This document shows, piece by piece, positions 1 through 5,024 of a stretch of 5,024 bases of DNA. This stretch comes from Cryomorphaceae bacterium (GTDB taxonomy: Bacteria; Bacteroidota; Bacteroidia; Flavobacteriales; Crocinitomicaceae). Under the pieces are notes generated by a model. That model was given only the letters and a program-made list of their open reading frames with translations, searched no databases and was not told the DNA's origin. Location of the stretch: positions 1 through 5,024 of the forward strand of contig JAJTDX010000137.1 of the NCBI GenBank assembly GCA_021298235.1. Direction: 5' to 3'. A program made the translations under genes and the position numbers. Position 1 is the first letter of the stretch. Every line of letters begins with the position of its first letter.

Positions 1-228
1 AACGTCGCCTCCGTTTGCACTATCAAGAAACCATTTCAAGGCTTCATCATCTTCACTTGCACCACCCATGAGGCAAATACCACCCTTGGAATTTGTTACA
101 ACATCTAAAGTGTTTCCGGTGAAATAGGAGGTATAGCTTTGTGCCGAAATTTTAAAAAATAAGAATATTAAAGTCGATGAAGTAATCAACTTTTTTAGTG
201 AATCCTTATCTAATTTGTTAATTGACAC
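1..228 (-). CDS. Secreted peptidase S51 / cyanophycinase-like protein, N-terminal part (cut by window edge)
   Basis: The reading frame is open from a GTG at 228-226 to the left edge (76 codons), and the rest of the gene lies outside. The first ~30 residues have a Lys-rich start, a hydrophobic stretch (LIFLFF) and a likely cleavage site around ISAQS, so the protein is probably exported by Sec. The mature part begins SYTSYFTGN and continues through GGICLMGGASEDD and WFLDSANGGDV. This matches what I know of the start of Bacteroidota S51-type proteins annotated as cyanophycinase-like (class I glutamine-amidotransferase-like fold). The catalytic Ser region is not in the window, so activity cannot be judged, and true cyanophycin cleavage is not implied. 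There is no ATG before the conserved region. GTG at 228 would overlap the upstream T9SS gene by 11 bp; TTG at 189-187 would leave a 28-nt gap and a tighter signal peptide. The close spacing suggests co-transcription with the upstream secreted protein. Confidence 0.68.
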   Translation of the reverse strand, partial: MSINKLDKDSLKKLITSSTLIFLFFKISAQSYTSYFTGNTLDVVTNSKGGICLMGGASEDDEALKWFLDSANGGDV

Positions 229-1036
229 CGGCGATCAAAAGAGTTTTTCGAACTGAATATTTTGACTCTACTATGGAAATAGTATACAGTCCATTTTCCA
301 AATTCAGTGTTAATGGAATCTCGTTCCAGCCATTGGTAATTTCAACCTGAGAAGTTGACACGATTCTGCCATTTATGTCAATGATGTCAATTGTTACGCC
401 GGAGTTTTGCTCAGCGTGAAGTTTCACCGTCGTATGTGAATTCGCCGGGTTAGGGTAGAGGGAGATACCACTAATGGATGAATTTTCCAGTTCTGAAATT
501 GAATTAAGGTCACGGATGAAGAGGGTATAATCTTTATCAAACACACCTGTAAGTGGGTCTGTAATTGCAAGTGAATTCGGTATGAGTCCTCCGGATAATG
601 CTGTCAACGCAGATAAATCGAGTGTGCCGAATGTATTGCTCGTGATGGAAACATTATAGTTTCCTCCGACGGTAGGTACGCCATTTAGAAAAATAGATCC
701 GCTAGTGCCACCTGGGAAGGAGCAACTAGATGGGGAACAGCTGTAGGAAATTCCACTTGGAATCCCATTCACGGTGAGCTGCGCACTCAAATTGCGCAGA
801 GGAAACGTCATCCCTGAAATAGACGAAATATAGAGCTGTGCCGGAGGAAAGGCCGCAACAATGAGCGACGTTACCTGCGCTCCACCTACTTCAATTAGTG
901 TTGGCATATCTACACCAATTGACTGAGCATAGTTTTGGTCTTTGATTCCATCGGGAAGAGTACTGCCGGATGGGGTGTATTGAGAGAACCCAATTGAAAA
1001 AATAAATATTGAAAAAATAGAGGAAAGTAGTTTCAT
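218..1036 (-). CDS. Small secreted protein with T9SS type A C-terminal sorting domain
   Basis: This 272-residue protein has three visible parts. Residues 1-19 form a signal peptide (Lys-2, then a Leu/Ile/Phe core, cleavage likely near GFSQ-Y). Residues about 25-175 are a beta-rich, Gly/Ser/Thr-rich region with LPDG near 27-30 and a C100-SPSS-C105 pair followed by FPGGTSG and a GVPTVGGNYNVSI strand. That pattern resembles putative Ig-like repeats of Bacteroidota surface proteins. Residues about 190-272 are a classic type A sorting domain: ISLYPNPANS, then VTIDIIDINGRIV, NGLYTISI and a final Lys-containing strand KTLLIAG. Such domains are recognised by the type IX secretion system, which moves the cargo across the outer membrane and usually removes the domain. 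No catalytic motif is visible, so the function is unknown; binding or adhesion is a guess. At 272 residues it is short for a T9SS cargo. The start is ATG at 1036 because the signal peptide follows at once. It sits downstream of mtaB with probably its own promoter. Confidence 0.85.
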   Translation of the reverse strand: MKLLSSIFSIFIFSIGFSQYTPSGSTLPDGIKDQNYAQSIGVDMPTLIEVGGAQVTSLIVAAFPPAQLYISSISGMTFPLRNLSAQLTVNGIPSGISYSCSPSSCSFPGGTSGSIFLNGVPTVGGNYNVSITSNTFGTLDLSALTALSGGLIPNSLAITDPLTGVFDKDYTLFIRDLNSISELENSSISGISLYPNPANSHTTVKLHAEQNSGVTIDIIDINGRIVSTSQVEITNGWNEIPLTLNLENGLYTISIVESKYSVRKTLLIAGVN

Positions 1037-1054
1037 AAGAGTTGATTTTGAATA

Positions 1055-1062
1055 CGAATGTA
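1055..1062 (-). promoter_or_regulatory. Candidate -7 element of the T9SS-cargo gene
   Basis: On the minus strand this reads TACATTCG, a 7/8 match to the Bacteroidota -7 consensus TAnnTTTG, and lies 18 nt before the ATG at 1036. I see no good TTG -33 element at the usual 17-23 bp spacing; the nearest TTTG is only 8 bp upstream. It would give the secreted-protein gene expression independent of mtaB. One 8-mer in AT-rich DNA is weak evidence. Confidence 0.35.
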
Positions 1063-1071
1063 AGATTTCTC

Positions 1072-1100
1072 AAATTTCATGAACGTGTTGAATGAAATTT
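1072..1100. repeat. Perfect 9-bp inverted repeat between mtaB and the T9SS-cargo gene
   Basis: AAATTTCAT at 1072-1080 and ATGAAATTT at 1092-1100 are exact reverse complements separated by 11 nt. The repeat begins 8 bp after the mtaB stop codon and ends 9 bp upstream of the candidate -7 element. As RNA it would be a weak AT-rich hairpin with no U-tract after it on the minus strand, so it is a poor intrinsic terminator. Its place over the -33 region also fits a binding site for a dimeric regulator. The role is undecided. Confidence 0.5.
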
Positions 1101-1107
1101 TACAGAT

Positions 1108-2415
1108 CTAAATTACACTTCCTGCAACCATCCCATCTTTTTCTATGCATTTTAGGTTCATGGTTACAAATGTGTTAACCAAATTTGCATTGAAAGGCAT
1201 TTTCACTTTTACATAATTTTCAGTGAAGCCGTACATATTGCCTTCATCTTCCTCTTGCTCGAAAAGTACGCTTCGAACTGTCCCGAGTTGAGTTTCGTAG
1301 AATGCTCTTTTTTTCTTTTCAGAGAGGATATGTAGTTGTTTGCTTCGTTCTTTTCTGACAGCCATTGGAACGGTGTCACCAAGCTTTATGGCTGTTGTGT
1401 TTGCTCGTTCGGAGTACGTGAAAACATGAAGGTAGGAGATGTCAAGGTCTTTAAGGAAATTTAGAGAATCAAGGAATTCTTCATCCGTTTCACCGGGAAA
1501 TCCAACGATAACATCCACACCAATACATGCATCCGGTCGAACAGATTTAATTTGTGCTACTCGTTCTGAATAAAGAGATCGGACATATTTTCTTCGCATA
1601 GCTTGAAGCAAGCGGTCGTTGCCAGATTGGAGTGGTATGTGAAAATGAGGAACAAATTTCTTTGATTCTTTTAGGCAGAAATCTATGATTTCGTTGCTCA
1701 AAAGATTCGGTTCTATCGATGAGATACGGTACCTGTCGATGCCTTCTACCTTGTCTAATTCTTTAATGAGCCCTAAAAAATTTTCATCTCCTCCTTGTCC
1801 GAAATCTCCAATGTTGACACCTGTTAAGACTACTTCTTTGACAGCCGTTTGTGCGATTTTAAGGGCCTCATGCACGGTTTGTTCAATACTGGCATTCCTG
1901 CTTTTTCCTCTTGCCAAAGGAATCGTGCAAAATGTGCAGAAGTAATCACATCCATCCTGGACTTTTAAAAAAGAACGTGTTCGATCTCCAAATGAAAATG
2001 CGGGGATGAAATCTGTCGTTTTTTTGATGTTTTCATTAAGAACCTTCGCCTTGGTAGAATTCTTCTGTTCGAGAAGTTCCAAGTGTTCAACTAAATTGAA
2101 TTTTTCGTTAGCGCCAAGAACAAGATCAACACCTGGGATGTCGGCAATCTCATCCGGTTTGAGTTGGGCGTAACAGCCTACCACCACTACGAAAGCAGCA
2201 GGGTTAATTCCCATAGCTCGTTTGACGAGTTGCTTGCATTTTTTGTCTGCATTTTCGGTAACAGAACAGGTATTAATAATATAAATGTCAGGCCTGTCTT
2301 CAAATTCCACTTTACCATATCCTGCATCATCGAATAATCTCGAAATCGTTGATGTTTCCGAAAAATTCAGTTTGCATCCAAGGGTGTAATATGCTACTTT
2401 TTTATAGTGTTGCAT
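1108..2415 (-). CDS. mtaB: tRNA t6A37 methylthiotransferase MtaB (radical SAM)
   Basis: A 435-residue cytosolic enzyme that converts t6A at position 37 of ANN-decoding tRNAs to ms2t6A, aiding accurate decoding. All three family parts are visible. The N-terminal UPF0004 domain has YTLGCKLNFSE (Cys14), INTCSVT (Cys50) and VGCYAQ (Cys81), the three ligands of the auxiliary 4Fe-4S cluster. The radical SAM core has CDYFCTFC (Cys156, Cys160, Cys163; CxxxCxxC), then TGVNIGDFG, SSIEP, HIPLQSGNDRLL and VIVGFPGET. The last ~60 residues fit a TRAM RNA-binding domain. TLGCKLN and the absence of a MiaB-type N-terminal extension favour MtaB over MiaB and RimO. The length is normal and no key residue is missing. 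ATG at 2415 is chosen because the conserved TLGCKLN motif starts only ten residues later. It diverges from cdd and is the first gene of the minus-strand set; only the inverted repeat separates it from the secreted-protein gene, so some readthrough is possible. Confidence 0.95.
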   Translation of the reverse strand: MQHYKKVAYYTLGCKLNFSETSTISRLFDDAGYGKVEFEDRPDIYIINTCSVTENADKKCKQLVKRAMGINPAAFVVVVGCYAQLKPDEIADIPGVDLVLGANEKFNLVEHLELLEQKNSTKAKVLNENIKKTTDFIPAFSFGDRTRSFLKVQDGCDYFCTFCTIPLARGKSRNASIEQTVHEALKIAQTAVKEVVLTGVNIGDFGQGGDENFLGLIKELDKVEGIDRYRISSIEPNLLSNEIIDFCLKESKKFVPHFHIPLQSGNDRLLQAMRRKYVRSLYSERVAQIKSVRPDACIGVDVIVGFPGETDEEFLDSLNFLKDLDISYLHVFTYSERANTTAIKLGDTVPMAVRKERSKQLHILSEKKKRAFYETQLGTVRSVLFEQEEDEGNMYGFTENYVKVKMPFNANLVNTFVTMNLKCIEKDGMVAGSVI

Positions 2416-2423
2416 TTGGACTG

Positions 2424-2455
2424 TGAAATTAAATAGAAACTAAAGATTGTACAAA
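2424..2455 (-). promoter_or_regulatory. mtaB: Weak candidate promoter for mtaB
   Basis: On the minus strand a TTTG (2455-2452) is followed after 20 bp by TAATTTCA (2431-2424), a 6/8 match to TAnnTTTG. The spacing is right but the -7 match is poor. The -7 element ends only 8 nt before the mtaB ATG, which would make the transcript almost leaderless. The mtaB promoter may instead lie further upstream, within the cdd control region. Confidence 0.22.
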
Positions 2456-2473
2456 TGATCTTGTTTAAGGGTA

Positions 2474-2502
2474 TTGATTTCAACGAACATGCACTACATT
2501 TG
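2474..2502 (+). promoter_or_regulatory. cdd: Bacteroidota-type promoter of cdd and the TMTC-like gene
   Basis: TTG at 2474-2476 and a perfect TACATTTG (TAnnTTTG) at 2495-2502 are separated by 18 bp, within the 17-23 bp range known for the Bacteroidota primary sigma factor. Transcription would start a few bases downstream, leaving a leader of roughly 10-15 nt before ATG 2521. The promoter lies after an earlier in-frame ATG at 2455, so that ATG would not be transcribed from it. Confidence 0.6.
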
Positions 2503-2520
2503 AATTTCTTTCTGAAGCAG

Positions 2521-2991
2521 ATGAATTACAAACACGAAATAAACTATGAGCGTCACGATAGAAGCGAGGGTCTCTCGTCAGTCGAACAACAGCTAGTGTT
2601 GCGGGCTCGTCAGGCAATGGAACAAGCTTATGCGCCTTATTCAAAATTTAAGGTAGGTGCAGCGGTTTTACTGGAGGATGGAACAATCATTCAGGGAAAT
2701 AATCAGGAAAATATAGCGTATCCGTCAGGATTATGTGCAGAACGAGTGGCTTTGTTTGCTGCCGGAGCAACTCATTCAGACAAAAAGGTGCTTTCAATTG
2801 TGATAACCGCGGAGGGAGATCTTTTGAAATCTACGGAAATAGTCTCGCCATGTGGTGGATGCAGACAGGTGATGTTGGAAACGGAGCGCAGACAACAAAG
2901 TAAATTCAGGGTTATTCTCGTAGGTCAACATGGAGCGGCGCTAGTTTTTCATTCTGCTGAAGATTTGTTGCCACTTGCTTTTGGGTCATGA
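2521..2991 (+). CDS. cdd: Cytidine deaminase
   Basis: A 156-residue cytosolic zinc enzyme of pyrimidine salvage that hydrolyses cytidine and deoxycytidine to uridine and deoxyuridine. Numbered from ATG 2521: AYAPYSKFKVGAAVL (37-50) is the conserved N-terminal part with the nucleoside-binding FKVGAA; GNNQEN (59-64) contributes substrate contacts; YPSGLCAERVA (67-77) holds zinc ligand Cys72 and catalytic Glu74; SPCGGCRQV (109-117) holds zinc ligands Cys111 and Cys114. The C-terminus DLLPLAF is typical. Three Cys ligands indicate the tetrameric class. The frame is open back to ATG 2455 (178 residues), but I chose 2521: the shorter protein has the usual family length, the extra 22 residues look unrelated, and a consensus promoter lies between the two ATGs. 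Its stop overlaps the next gene's start by ATGA, suggesting co-transcription and coupled translation. Confidence 0.95.
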   Translation: MNYKHEINYERHDRSEGLSSVEQQLVLRARQAMEQAYAPYSKFKVGAAVLLEDGTIIQGNNQENIAYPSGLCAERVALFAAGATHSDKKVLSIVITAEGDLLKSTEIVSPCGGCRQVMLETERRQQSKFRVILVGQHGAALVFHSAEDLLPLAFGS

Positions 2992-4994
2992 AAGAATGGT
3001 TATCATTCACAGGGAAGTCATGGTTTTGGATGGGGTTAGCCTTTCTGCTCTACATGAATACACTAAATCATGGTTATGTCATTGACGACCAAATCGCTAT
3101 TACGAGAAATTCTCTGACACAAAAAGGAATTTCCGGAATAGGTGAGATCTTTTCTCATAGCTATCTTTTCGGTTACGATGGTAGAGAGGACGAATCCTAC
3201 AGACCTCTCACTCTGACAACTTTTGCCCTTGAAAAGAGTCTGTTTGATGCATCACCAAAAGCGTCCCATTTCATTCAGGTGCTCCTTTATGGAATATTGC
3301 TTGTGGTACTCTTTAAGTGGCTGACTGAGCTTGTCGGGGAGCAATCTAAAGCTTTGGTTACAATCGCTTGCTTATTATTTGCTGTGCATCCAGTTCATAC
3401 AGAGGTTGTTGCAAACGTGAAAAGTCGCGATGAGCTGCTGGGTGCATTGTTGCTATTTACTTCTCTTATGTTTTTTGTGAGATGGTTGAGAGAGAGAAAC
3501 ATGTTCCAAATAATTCTTTCTTTGTTTACCTTTTTTCTGGCCATGTTGTCAAAAGAAACTGCAGTTCTTGGGATTGTGTTGTTTCCCGCGATGAGCTTCA
3601 TCATTGAGAAACGGTCTTTGAAGCAGACAGCGCAGGACAGCTTGCCACTCATTTCTCCGTTTGTTTTGTATTTTGCCATAAGAACAACTGTGCTTTCAGA
3701 TGTTTTGATTACTGATCCAATTGACCCTGTTGCCAATTCGCTCGCATTGGCGAAGTCTGGTTCAGAGCTGCTTGCGACGAATTTCTCTATTTTTTTCAAA
3801 TACCTTGAGCTACTTATTTATCCGATTCGATTGAGTTGGGATTATTCAGTACCTCAAATACCCTTGGTTGGTTTTTCTTCAATTTCAGCACTTACAGGTG
3901 TGCTAATCCTTTTCTTGCTAATTGTTGTCTTGATTATTGGTGTTTGGAAACGTACAATGATTGGATTGGGTGCCTTGATCTTTTTCAGTACGTTCGCGCT
4001 CACTTCTAATTTCTTTTTTCTGATAAATTGTCCCTTGGGTGAACGATTTTTGTTCATGCCATCGCTCGGTTTTTTGATAGTCATCGTTTGGTCCTCGGAG
4101 AGAATAATGAAGGAACGATGGATGAGCTATGCTTCTTTTTTAGTTTTACCTGTCGCTCTATTGTTCTCTCTTCGTACACTCTATCGAAATATGGATTGGA
4201 AAGAAAATCTCACGATTTACGAATCAGGAAGATCAGTTTGTCCAAGGAGCGTTAAAGTCCGTTTCAATCTCGGAACGGAATATCTTCAGCAAGGTGAGCG
4301 TGCACAAACTTCTGAGGAAAAGATGGGTTGGTTTTCAAAAGCACTATACGAATTTGATGCTTCGGAGCAACTTTATCCCGATTATTCGCTAATCTATGAA
4401 AATTCAGGTTTTGTATATTCGGAAATGGGTAAGCTCGCCGGAACAAACAAGAAAAAATTAGAATATTACTACAAAGGACTTGCGGAGCTGCGCAAGGCAA
4501 TCGACAGCTTGGGATACCAAAAACCAAATTTGTATCAGAATACCTTTTTTATTCTCGAACAGTTAATTCAGACAGACAGCACTCGTTCTGTTGCTTGGAA
4601 GAAAGAAATAATTAAAAAAGCATCAAAGAAAAAAGAAAAGAATCAGGATGATTATTTGAGAATTTGTATTCACTCCAGAGATTTGAAAGAAGATTCTACA
4701 GCTGTGAAATATGCGATAAAATTGGCTGGAATCTATCCGGACAAGGCTGCTTTTCAACTTGAATTGGCCGAACATTATTTTAAAACAGGAGATTTCTCAT
4801 TGAGCCTTAAGTTGGTCAGCTCGTATGTTGCAGCAAACCCCAACGATCTATCGGCTAAATCCAACAAGGGGATGCTTTTGGAAATATTGGGAAGAAAAAA
4901 GGAGGCCTTGAGTATTTATGAAGAAATTCTAAAGACAGATCCCAGTCAATCTCATACGAGAGGATTGTACGAAAAACTAAAAATATCTATATGA
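2988..4994 (+). CDS. TMTC-like (DUF1736) multi-pass membrane glycosyltransferase with C-terminal TPRs
   Basis: A 668-residue inner-membrane protein. Residues 1-400 contain about ten hydrophobic spans (near 13-27, 94-113, 121-136, 150-167, 172-206, 218-234, 299-320, 324-347, 356-369, 381-399). The motifs match the TMTC/DUF1736 family: NHGYVIDDQIAITRN (27-41) with acidic pair Asp33-Asp34 in the first outside loop, as in GT-C enzymes; SYRPLTLTTFALE (70-82); HPVHTEVVANVKSRDELLG (134-152); LSKET (187-191); YPIRLSWDYS (278-287); and GERFLFMPSLGF (351-362). Residues about 420-655 are helical TPR-like repeats, clearest at 587-620 and 621-654, with a Lys-rich stretch at 538-552. Animal TMTC proteins are ER O-mannosyltransferases (GT105) acting on cadherins; the bacterial members are poorly characterised. 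I infer transfer of a sugar from a polyprenyl-phosphate donor to an exported protein, with the TPRs on the periplasmic side, but the sequence does not show substrate or sugar. It starts in a 4-bp ATGA overlap with cdd. It could alternatively be called simply a TPR membrane protein. Confidence 0.82.
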   Translation: MKEWLSFTGKSWFWMGLAFLLYMNTLNHGYVIDDQIAITRNSLTQKGISGIGEIFSHSYLFGYDGREDESYRPLTLTTFALEKSLFDASPKASHFIQVLLYGILLVVLFKWLTELVGEQSKALVTIACLLFAVHPVHTEVVANVKSRDELLGALLLFTSLMFFVRWLRERNMFQIILSLFTFFLAMLSKETAVLGIVLFPAMSFIIEKRSLKQTAQDSLPLISPFVLYFAIRTTVLSDVLITDPIDPVANSLALAKSGSELLATNFSIFFKYLELLIYPIRLSWDYSVPQIPLVGFSSISALTGVLILFLLIVVLIIGVWKRTMIGLGALIFFSTFALTSNFFFLINCPLGERFLFMPSLGFLIVIVWSSERIMKERWMSYASFLVLPVALLFSLRTLYRNMDWKENLTIYESGRSVCPRSVKVRFNLGTEYLQQGERAQTSEEKMGWFSKALYEFDASEQLYPDYSLIYENSGFVYSEMGKLAGTNKKKLEYYYKGLAELRKAIDSLGYQKPNLYQNTFFILEQLIQTDSTRSVAWKKEIIKKASKKKEKNQDDYLRICIHSRDLKEDSTAVKYAIKLAGIYPDKAAFQLELAEHYFKTGDFSLSLKLVSSYVAANPNDLSAKSNKGMLLEILGRKKEALSIYEEILKTDPSQSHTRGLYEKLKISI

Positions 4995-5024
4995 TTAAGG
5001 GTTACAGTGTTCTTTTGTCAAGTG
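4991..5024 (+). CDS. Possible start of a third operon gene (11 codons, cut by window edge)
   Basis: ATG at 4991-4993 overlaps the TGA of the TMTC-like gene (4992-4994) as ATGA, the same arrangement as at the cdd junction. The frame reads MIKGYSVLLSS and stays open to the edge. The basic residue followed by hydrophobic ones could begin a signal peptide or membrane segment, but eleven codons cannot identify a product. Confidence 0.35.
   Translation, partial: MIKGYSVLLSS

Noticed and set aside
891..1073. Minus-strand 60-codon frame overlapping the start of the T9SS-cargo gene
   Set aside because: It is the shifted frame of the signal-peptide region, has no family resemblance, and the overlapping frame has a clear signal peptide and sorting domain.
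1072..1100. Inverted repeat as an intrinsic terminator of mtaB
   Set aside because: The stem is almost all A/T and no run of T follows it on the minus strand, so I kept it only as a repeat of undecided role.
1685..1945. Plus-strand 86-codon frame
   Set aside because: It lies antisense inside mtaB across the radical SAM core, with no recognisable motif and no promoter-like site noticed.
2455..2520. N-terminal extension of cytidine deaminase from ATG 2455
   Set aside because: It contains a consensus promoter, looks unrelated to the family, and would lengthen the protein beyond the usual size.
3395..4527. Three minus-strand open frames (3395-3799, 3854-4084, 4264-4527)
   Set aside because: All lie antisense to the TMTC-like gene, whose sense frame carries conserved motifs throughout; the antisense products show no domain.
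4600..4645. A-rich runs as a possible frameshift or slippage site
   Set aside because: The runs encode a Lys-rich helical stretch, the frame continues intact on both sides with TPR-like sequence, and no alternative frame product is visible.
1..5024. RNA genes, CRISPR arrays, insertion sequences, riboswitches, defence or phage genes
   Set aside because: Coding sequence fills nearly all of the window; the gaps are about 105 bp or less and show no repeat array, tRNA-like fold, transposase motif or riboswitch core that I could recognise.

Overview
The window looks like chromosomal DNA of a Bacteroidota bacterium, probably in or near Flavobacteriales. Three things support this. The secreted protein at the left ends in a type IX secretion (T9SS) sorting domain of the YPNP type. 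The promoter-like sites fit the Bacteroidota TTG / TAnnTTTG consensus. The cytidine deaminase and the MtaB enzyme also read like Bacteroidota family members. The DNA is AT-rich by eye. No phage, insertion-sequence, CRISPR, tRNA or rRNA signal was found.

Layout. The left half is read on the minus strand, in transcription order: mtaB (tRNA methylthiotransferase, 2415-1108); a 71-bp gap holding a perfect 9-bp inverted repeat and a near-consensus -7 element; a small secreted T9SS cargo protein (1036-218); and the N-terminus of a secreted peptidase-S51 / cyanophycinase-like protein that runs off the left edge (228-1). The right half is read on the plus strand: cdd (cytidine deaminase, best start 2521), then a 668-residue multi-membrane-spanning protein with C-terminal TPRs of the TMTC/DUF1736 glycosyltransferase type (2988-4994), then possibly the first codons of a third gene at 4991. 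The two halves diverge from a control region of about 105 bp (2416-2520).

How the genes relate. mtaB and cdd are housekeeping genes (tRNA modification and pyrimidine salvage). The two secreted proteins lie head to tail with almost no gap, so they are probably co-expressed and exported. On the plus strand, cdd and the TMTC-like gene overlap by ATGA, which suggests translational coupling. The TMTC-like protein has the sequence hallmarks of a GT-C fold enzyme using a lipid-linked sugar, so it may glycosylate exported proteins, but nothing here shows its substrate.

The points most worth a second look are the bacterial TMTC-like protein in an operon with cdd, a consensus promoter lying inside the longest cdd reading frame (which fixes a shorter start), the S51-like gene with no usable ATG, and the inverted repeat beside the promoter of the secreted-protein gene. 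No wholly new system can be claimed from this sequence alone.
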